DNA from: Pseudomonas cavernae
Lineage (GTDB): Bacteria > Pseudomonadota > Gammaproteobacteria > Pseudomonadales > Pseudomonadaceae
Direction: 5' to 3'
DNA: 64,000 bases
NCBI RefSeq assembly: GCF_003595175.1
Contig: NZ_CP032419.1
Location: 3,782,001 to 3,846,000, forward strand
Shown: positions 59,929-64,000 of the stretch, one piece after another
How the letters are laid out: each line of letters starts with the position of its first letter
Numbering within the stretch: the stretch's first letter is position 1
Program-made: the position numbers and the translations under genes
Notes under the pieces: generated by a model
What the model was told of the DNA's origin: nothing
What the model saw: only the letters and a program-made list of their open reading frames with translations
The model's database searches: none

Positions 59929-61626
59929 TTAATACGCCTGCGCCAGCGCTTCGGCCGCGGCCGGCGTCGCGGAGGCGGCCACGGCCTGCCCGGCACGCCG
60001 CCCGGAAAACACGCAGTCGGCCAACGACAGGCCACTGATGTACAGATGTGAAGGAATGCCGATGGCTGTGCGCCCGGCGGCGAACAGGCCGGGAATCGGC
60101 CGGCCATTGCCGTCCAGCAGCGCGCCGCTGTCTTCATCGACCTTGAGCCCGCCGAGGGTCAGCGCCCCCAGCGGAAACGCCTTGTTGTCGACCGAAATGT
60201 CGCAGGCGTAGAACGGCCCCTGATCGAGCACCTGGCGGCTCTTGGGCGATTTGCCGAAGGCGTCCGCCGCCTCGCCACGCGCCGCGGCGTTATAGGCCTG
60301 CAACGAACTGCGCAGCACATCGGCGCGCATCCCGGTGGCGCCGGCCAGTTGTTCGATGCTTTGGCCCTTGCGCACCCCCAGCAGCATCAAGGCCAGCGCG
60401 GGCACGCTCTGGAACCACCAGTAACCACCGAACAGCGCCTGCTTGATCGCCTGCTTGCGCAGCCGCGCATCCAGTACCAGCCAGGCCTTGCCGCCCTGCT
60501 CTTCGCACAGCGGCTGGCCCAGCGTCGCGCCGTAGACCTCTTCGTTGACGAAGCGCTGGCCACGGGTGTTGACCACAATGCCTTTCGGCCAGCACAGCGG
60601 CGGGTTGAGAAAGCGCCAGGCCGAGACGCGCTCCAGGCGATCACTCACCGCCCCGGCGGTCAGCCCCAGGCGCACGCCGCTGCCATCGCAACCGGTGGCG
60701 CCGACCTTGAAATTGCGGCGGAATTTCGGCGCATGCTCGGCGAGCATCTCGCGATTGAAGATAAAGCCGCCGGTGCTGAGGATCACCCCACGCTGGGCAC
60801 GGACCAGCCGTGGCCTGGCGAAGTCGCGCTCGAGCTGGCTGACCCGGCGCCGCAGGCTGTCGCAATAACCCGGGGCGAAGTTCTGCAGGCGCTCGGCGCG
60901 CGCCGCCAGCTTGGCGTGCAGCTGCGCCTGCTGACTACCGGCCGGCAGGCACCAGAGTTCGACGCCAAGCACCCGCCCAGCGGCGTCGAGCACCAGCCGC
61001 CGGGCCGCCGCTTGCAACTGGGCACGCACGCCGTTACGCAGGCAGGCGGCCTTGAGGTGCGCATACAGCACCGCGCCGCCCTGGCCCTTGCCGACCGTGC
61101 GGTGACCGCGCGGGGCGGGCGGCAGGCTGTCGGTGTGCGAGGGCACCAACTCATTGCCCGAGTAGTAGAGGAAGTAGCCATCCGATGGATAGGAGGTCTT
61201 GCCGCCGCCCGGCGGCATGCTGTGGGCGTAAGGTGCGCCGTGGCTTTCCAGCCAGGCCAGGTTGGCCACGCTGTCGGCGCAAAAACGCTGCAGGGTCTCG
61301 TCGCGGATCACGCCCTCAGTTTCGTGCTTGAGGTAATCGAACATCGCCTCGGGCGTGTCCGTGAAGCCGGCCGCCTGCTGGTGCCGAGTGCCGCCTCCGG
61401 CGTAGACCACGCCACCACTCTTGGCGCTGGCGCCGCCGCCGGTGAACCGATCGGCCACCAGCACGTCGGCGCCATTGGCGCGGGCTTCGAGGGCGGCGCA
61501 GGCACCCGCCGCGCCCCAGCCGATCACCAGGACATCACAACGGTCATCCCATTGCAGCGCATCGGCGTCGGCAACCCGCAGCGCGGGCTGGATATCGGTG
61601 CAGGTCGTGCTGACTGGAGCTGGCAT
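59929..61626 (-). CDS. 3-ketosteroid Delta4-(5alpha)-dehydrogenase (TesI/KstD-like)
   Basis: 565 residues, FAD flavoprotein of the fumarate-reductase/KSTD superfamily: VLVIGWGAAGACAALEA (32-48), GGASAKSGGVVYAGGG, VILSTGGFIFN, VVNTRGQRFVNEE, and a C-terminal FAAGRTAIG FAD motif. Tyr529-x-Ser531 (HLYISGLSLADC) matches the Tyr466/Ser468 pair described for Rhodococcus Delta4-KSTD, and the YPGAG motif of Delta1 enzymes is absent. So it probably introduces the Delta4 double bond in 5alpha-3-ketosteroids (TesI role). Follows the Delta1-KSTD gene by 9 bp, the tesH-tesI order of Comamonas. Confidence 0.82.
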   Translation of the reverse strand: MPAPVSTTCTDIQPALRVADADALQWDDRCDVLVIGWGAAGACAALEARANGADVLVADRFTGGGASAKSGGVVYAGGGTRHQQAAGFTDTPEAMFDYLKHETEGVIRDETLQRFCADSVANLAWLESHGAPYAHSMPPGGGKTSYPSDGYFLYYSGNELVPSHTDSLPPAPRGHRTVGKGQGGAVLYAHLKAACLRNGVRAQLQAAARRLVLDAAGRVLGVELWCLPAGSQQAQLHAKLAARAERLQNFAPGYCDSLRRRVSQLERDFARPRLVRAQRGVILSTGGFIFNREMLAEHAPKFRRNFKVGATGCDGSGVRLGLTAGAVSDRLERVSAWRFLNPPLCWPKGIVVNTRGQRFVNEEVYGATLGQPLCEEQGGKAWLVLDARLRKQAIKQALFGGYWWFQSVPALALMLLGVRKGQSIEQLAGATGMRADVLRSSLQAYNAAARGEAADAFGKSPKSRQVLDQGPFYACDISVDNKAFPLGALTLGGLKVDEDSGALLDGNGRPIPGLFAAGRTAIGIPSHLYISGLSLADCVFSGRRAGQAVAASATPAAAEALAQAY

Positions 61627-61635
61627 GGCGACTCC

Positions 61636-63345
61636 TTATGGGTTGCCGGCAATGTGGTTGGCGGCGATGTAGCCGAAGGTCATGGCCGGACCGAGGGTGC
61701 CACCGGCGCCCGGATAGCTGGTGCCCATCACCGACGCCGAGCAGTTGCCGATGGCATACAGACCGGGAATCGGTTGACCGTCTTCACTCACCACCTGGGC
61801 GTGCTCGTTGGTCAACAGGCCACCCTTGGTGCCGATATCGCCGGCGTCCAGGCGCATGGCGTAATACGGGCCCTTCTTCAAAGGCGCCAGGCACGGGTTG
61901 GGTTTGACATTGCTGTCGCCGTAGTAGCGGTCGAACACGTTGCCACCGCGGCCGAATTCCACATCGACCCCCGTGCGGGCGTATTCATTGACGGTCTGCA
62001 CGGTGCTCTCCAGGCCGTCGGCATCGACGCCGATCTGCCCGGCCAGTTCCGCCAGGCTGTCGGCCTTCCAGTACACGCTGTTGAGCCAGGCCTTGCGCAG
62101 GCGGCTGTCGGGCGCCACCTGCGCCGGCATCAACGGGCCCATGGCGTAGTGGAAACGGAAATGCCCATCGAAGATCACCCAGGCCGGGGTCGACTTGCCG
62201 CCGCTGCTCTGGTTGTCGCGGTACATGGCGTCGACGAACTCCAGGTACGGCGCGGCTTCGTTGACGAAGCGCCGACCCAGACCGTTGACCACGATGGCCC
62301 CAGGGAAGGCGCGCTCGGCGAAGACTCCGCGCGGCTTATCCTCGCCCGGCACGGCGATGGTTGGTGCCCACCAGGCCCAGTCCAGCAGCGACGTCGCGGC
62401 GCCCAGTGCCATGCCGGCTTCCAGCGCCGCGCCAGTGTTGTTGCCCGGCGGCGTGGCGCTCCACTCGCGACGGGTCGGCTGCGGCAGGTACTTCTCGCGC
62501 AGCTCTTGATTCTGTTCGAAGCCGCCGGAGCCGAAAATCACCCCGCGGCGGGCGTGGAGCTCCAGCTCCTTGCCGCCCTGCTGCACCCGCACGCCAGTGA
62601 CCCGGCCCTGCTCGGTGAGCAGCTCACGAAAATCGGTGTTCAGCCACAGCGGCACATTGCGGTCCATCAGGGAGCGGCGCAGCGAGGCCACCAGCGAACT
62701 GCCCAAGGAGGCACGGCGGTCGATCTTGCTCTTGCGCCGCCACTTGAAGTCCAGCTTGTAGCGCACCATCAACCCGAGAATCAGCAGGCGCCAGCCGAAC
62801 TCGCGGGACATGACCTTGTGCGCATGCCGTGCGGTCCAGGCGATACAGCCCATCAACAGGGTCGAAGGCGAAGGTTTGCGCAGGTTGTCCAGTTCATCGC
62901 CGAGCAGGCTGGTGTCGAACAGCTCGGGGTCCAGCGAGCGCCCGCCCGGCAGAGAGCCCGGCAGCTGCTGGTAATAGTCCGGGTACTTTTCCGCCACGGC
63001 ATAACGCACCCGGCTGTTGGTCTCGAGCGCGTGGATCATCTGCGGGGCGTTGTTCAGGTAGGCCCGCAGGCGCACTTCGTCGCCGTGCTCGCCGGTGGCG
63101 GCCTTGAGGTACTGCAGGGCCAGTTCGAAACTGTCCTTGCCGCCCTTTTCGGCGAAATAGTGGTTATTGGGAATCCAGATACCACCGCCGGAAATCGCCG
63201 ATGTACCGCCGTACTTGTCGCTTTTCTCGACAATCAGCACGGAAAGACCCTGGTCGGCGGCGAATAGCGCCGAAGTCATCGCACCTGCGCCGGAGCCGAC
63301 GACGATCACGTCGTAGCTGGTCTGAGACTGAACTTGAGCCGTCAT
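61636..63345 (-). CDS. kstD: 3-ketosteroid Delta1-dehydrogenase (KstD/TesH)
   Basis: 569 residues. FAD-binding VVGSGAGAMTSA (15-26) and ADQGLSVLIVEKSDKYGGTSA, substrate-loop Tyr124/125 in KYPDYYQQLPG, a GDIGTKGG segment (502-509), and YPGAG (544-548) where Tyr and Gly are spaced as Tyr487 and Gly491 of Rhodococcus KstD1. A hydrophobic VRYKLDFKW stretch may be a surface patch. KSTD introduces the Delta1 bond, which with 9alpha-hydroxylation opens ring B. First gene of the operon after the hsaA region; ATG at 63345. Confidence 0.92.
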   Translation of the reverse strand: MTAQVQSQTSYDVIVVGSGAGAMTSALFAADQGLSVLIVEKSDKYGGTSAISGGGIWIPNNHYFAEKGGKDSFELALQYLKAATGEHGDEVRLRAYLNNAPQMIHALETNSRVRYAVAEKYPDYYQQLPGSLPGGRSLDPELFDTSLLGDELDNLRKPSPSTLLMGCIAWTARHAHKVMSREFGWRLLILGLMVRYKLDFKWRRKSKIDRRASLGSSLVASLRRSLMDRNVPLWLNTDFRELLTEQGRVTGVRVQQGGKELELHARRGVIFGSGGFEQNQELREKYLPQPTRREWSATPPGNNTGAALEAGMALGAATSLLDWAWWAPTIAVPGEDKPRGVFAERAFPGAIVVNGLGRRFVNEAAPYLEFVDAMYRDNQSSGGKSTPAWVIFDGHFRFHYAMGPLMPAQVAPDSRLRKAWLNSVYWKADSLAELAGQIGVDADGLESTVQTVNEYARTGVDVEFGRGGNVFDRYYGDSNVKPNPCLAPLKKGPYYAMRLDAGDIGTKGGLLTNEHAQVVSEDGQPIPGLYAIGNCSASVMGTSYPGAGGTLGPAMTFGYIAANHIAGNP

Positions 63346-63378
63346 TGTGGTTATGCCATTAGCTGTGATCAGAGGGTT

Positions 63379-63396
63379 CCCGGCCCGCAGGCCGGG
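63379..63396 (-). terminator. Hairpin between hsaA-like and kstD genes
   Basis: CCCGGCC (63379-63385) and GGCCGGG (63390-63396) with a four-base loop. No T-run; may attenuate or mark an mRNA processing point in the 99-bp gap. Confidence 0.35.
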
Positions 63397-63444
63397 GATT
63401 CGGGTGCCAGGCCGACCGCAGTTGCAGGTCGGCCCGGGCCACCA

Positions 63445-64000
63445 TCACACGTAAGGATCCGGGTTGGGCAGGCCCAGTTGCACCGCGCCGAGGCTGCGGC
63501 TGTAGGCCATGTAGTTGTTGGCGATGTGCCCGCGCGCCTGGTGCAGGTCGCGGAACAGTCGCGCTACCGGATTGGTGTTGTACAGACCGGATGCCGCCAT
63601 GCAGCGCAGCAGCTCGTTGACCTTCTCGGCACAGACGTTGGTCACATAGGACGACTGGTAGCGATACAGCAGACGGGTTTCCACATCCGGATATTCCCCG
63701 GCCTTGGCCAGGGCGAGCAGGTGCGCGTAGTTGCGGTCGAGCACCAGACGCAGGCTGTCGACGATGATCGACGCCTCCGCCACCGTGGTTTGCGCCACCG
63801 GATCGTCGGCGGTCTTGATGCCGTGCTTGCCGATGTGCGCCGCCGCGTTGGCGCAGAACTCGTTGATCGCCCCCTGCAGCGCACCGATGGCCGACGTGGA
63901 CACCGCGCGGGAGAACACCTGGGCGAACGGAATGGCGTAGATCGGGTTGGTGTTGACCAAGCGTCCCGGCGTCGCCTCGAGGGTGCAGTTGTTGGTGCGT
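63445..64000 (-). CDS. hsaA: HsaA-like flavin-dependent monooxygenase, C-terminal part (partial)
   Basis: Open from the right window edge to a stop at 63445 (about 185 codons). The internal TTG at 63960 is not a start: the frame continues upstream as a coherent protein. The acyl-CoA-dehydrogenase-like C-terminal helical domain (LYRYQSSYVTNVCAEKVNELLRCMAASGLYNTNPVARLFRDLHQARGHIANN is abbreviated here to its motifs ALxxAG, LxRxFRDLxQARGH) is that of HsaA/HpaB-type two-component monooxygenases. HsaA hydroxylates 3-HSA to the catechol used by HsaC. The active-site half is outside the window. Confidence 0.78.
   Translation of the reverse strand, partial: RTNNCTLEATPGRLVNTNPIYAIPFAQVFSRAVSTSAIGALQGAINEFCANAAAHIGKHGIKTADDPVAQTTVAEASIIVDSLRLVLDRNYAHLLALAKAGEYPDVETRLLYRYQSSYVTNVCAEKVNELLRCMAASGLYNTNPVARLFRDLHQARGHIANNYMAYSRSLGAVQLGLPNPDPYV

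Overview
The window is a 64 kb piece of a GC-rich gammaproteobacterial chromosome, most likely a Pseudomonas. The evidence is codon and base usage, the cysD-cysNC arrangement, DUF1302/DUF1329 protein types, and scattered GTAGGGTGGGTTA-type palindromic repeats. It is almost entirely an aerobic steroid (sterol or bile-acid) degradation gene region. The anchor assignments rest on residue-level resemblance to known enzymes: hsaC, hsaD and a partial hsaA (A/B ring opening); Delta1- and Delta4-ketosteroid dehydrogenases, 3beta/17beta-hydroxysteroid dehydrogenase and a KshB-type reductase (ring oxidation); fadD3, echA20, ipdA, ipdB, ipdC and FadE31-like dehydrogenases (C/D ring breakdown); and a chsH1-chsH2-ltp2-fadE28/fadE29-like set (side-chain removal). 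KshA, HsaB and HsaE-G are not in the window.

Layout. 1-7175 (minus): hsaC-ipdA-ipdB-crotonase-ipdC-echA20-fadE-fadE', running off the left edge. 7549-10388 (plus): an acyl-CoA dehydrogenase pair, a terminator and an NTF2-like gene. 10583-13059: an AT-rich insertion with inverted arrays of 20-bp repeats at both ends, flanked by a 9-bp direct repeat. It carries attC-like sites and one gene for a nuclease-helicase fusion. 13184-17898: cysQ facing a domesticated-transposase-like gene, cysD and cysNC (PAPS synthesis and PAP recycling). 18070-23425 (plus): a seven-gene operon with DUF1214, sulfotransferase, EthD-like, two NTF2-like, SRPBCC and SDR proteins. 23611-27047: TetR regulator, Fe(II)/2-oxoglutarate dioxygenase, class II aldolase and an SDR. 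27255-29419 (minus): DUF35-MaoC fusion and thiolase-like aldolase. 29614-37602 (minus): two SDRs, NTF2-like, old-yellow enzyme, CoA ligase, metallo-beta-lactamase-fold hydrolase and a DUF1302 porin-like protein. 37859-42414 (plus): MFS transporter, hsaD and a BaiCD/2,4-dienoyl-CoA reductase-like flavoenzyme. 42415-43267: repeats and a transporter gene remnant. 43268-44650: DUF1329. 44743-55442 (minus): ten-gene side-chain operon. 55619-56404 (plus): enoyl-CoA hydratase. 56474-64000 (minus): fadD3, kshB, 3beta/17beta-HSD, Delta4-KSTD, Delta1-KSTD and partial hsaA.

How it works together: the substrate is probably taken up with the help of the DUF1302/DUF1329 envelope proteins and the MFS carrier. 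The nucleus is oxidised by HSD, KSTDs and Ksh and opened by HsaA/HsaC/HsaD. Side chains are activated by CoA ligases and removed by dehydrogenase-hydratase-aldolase rounds. The C/D-ring remnant is activated by FadD3 and opened by EchA20 and IpdAB. A shared promoter element, close to TAGTCT-N4-GGACGAT, precedes eight transcription units in the same orientation at two preferred distances (about 65 and about 100 bp from the start codon). It is a candidate binding site for a common steroid regulator. The two most interesting things are the nuclease-helicase cassette inside an unusual repeat-flanked element (10583-13059) and the PAPS-synthesis/sulfotransferase module (13184-23425) embedded in a catabolic region. 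Start codons were chosen by ribosome-binding sites and family alignment from memory; no database search was possible.
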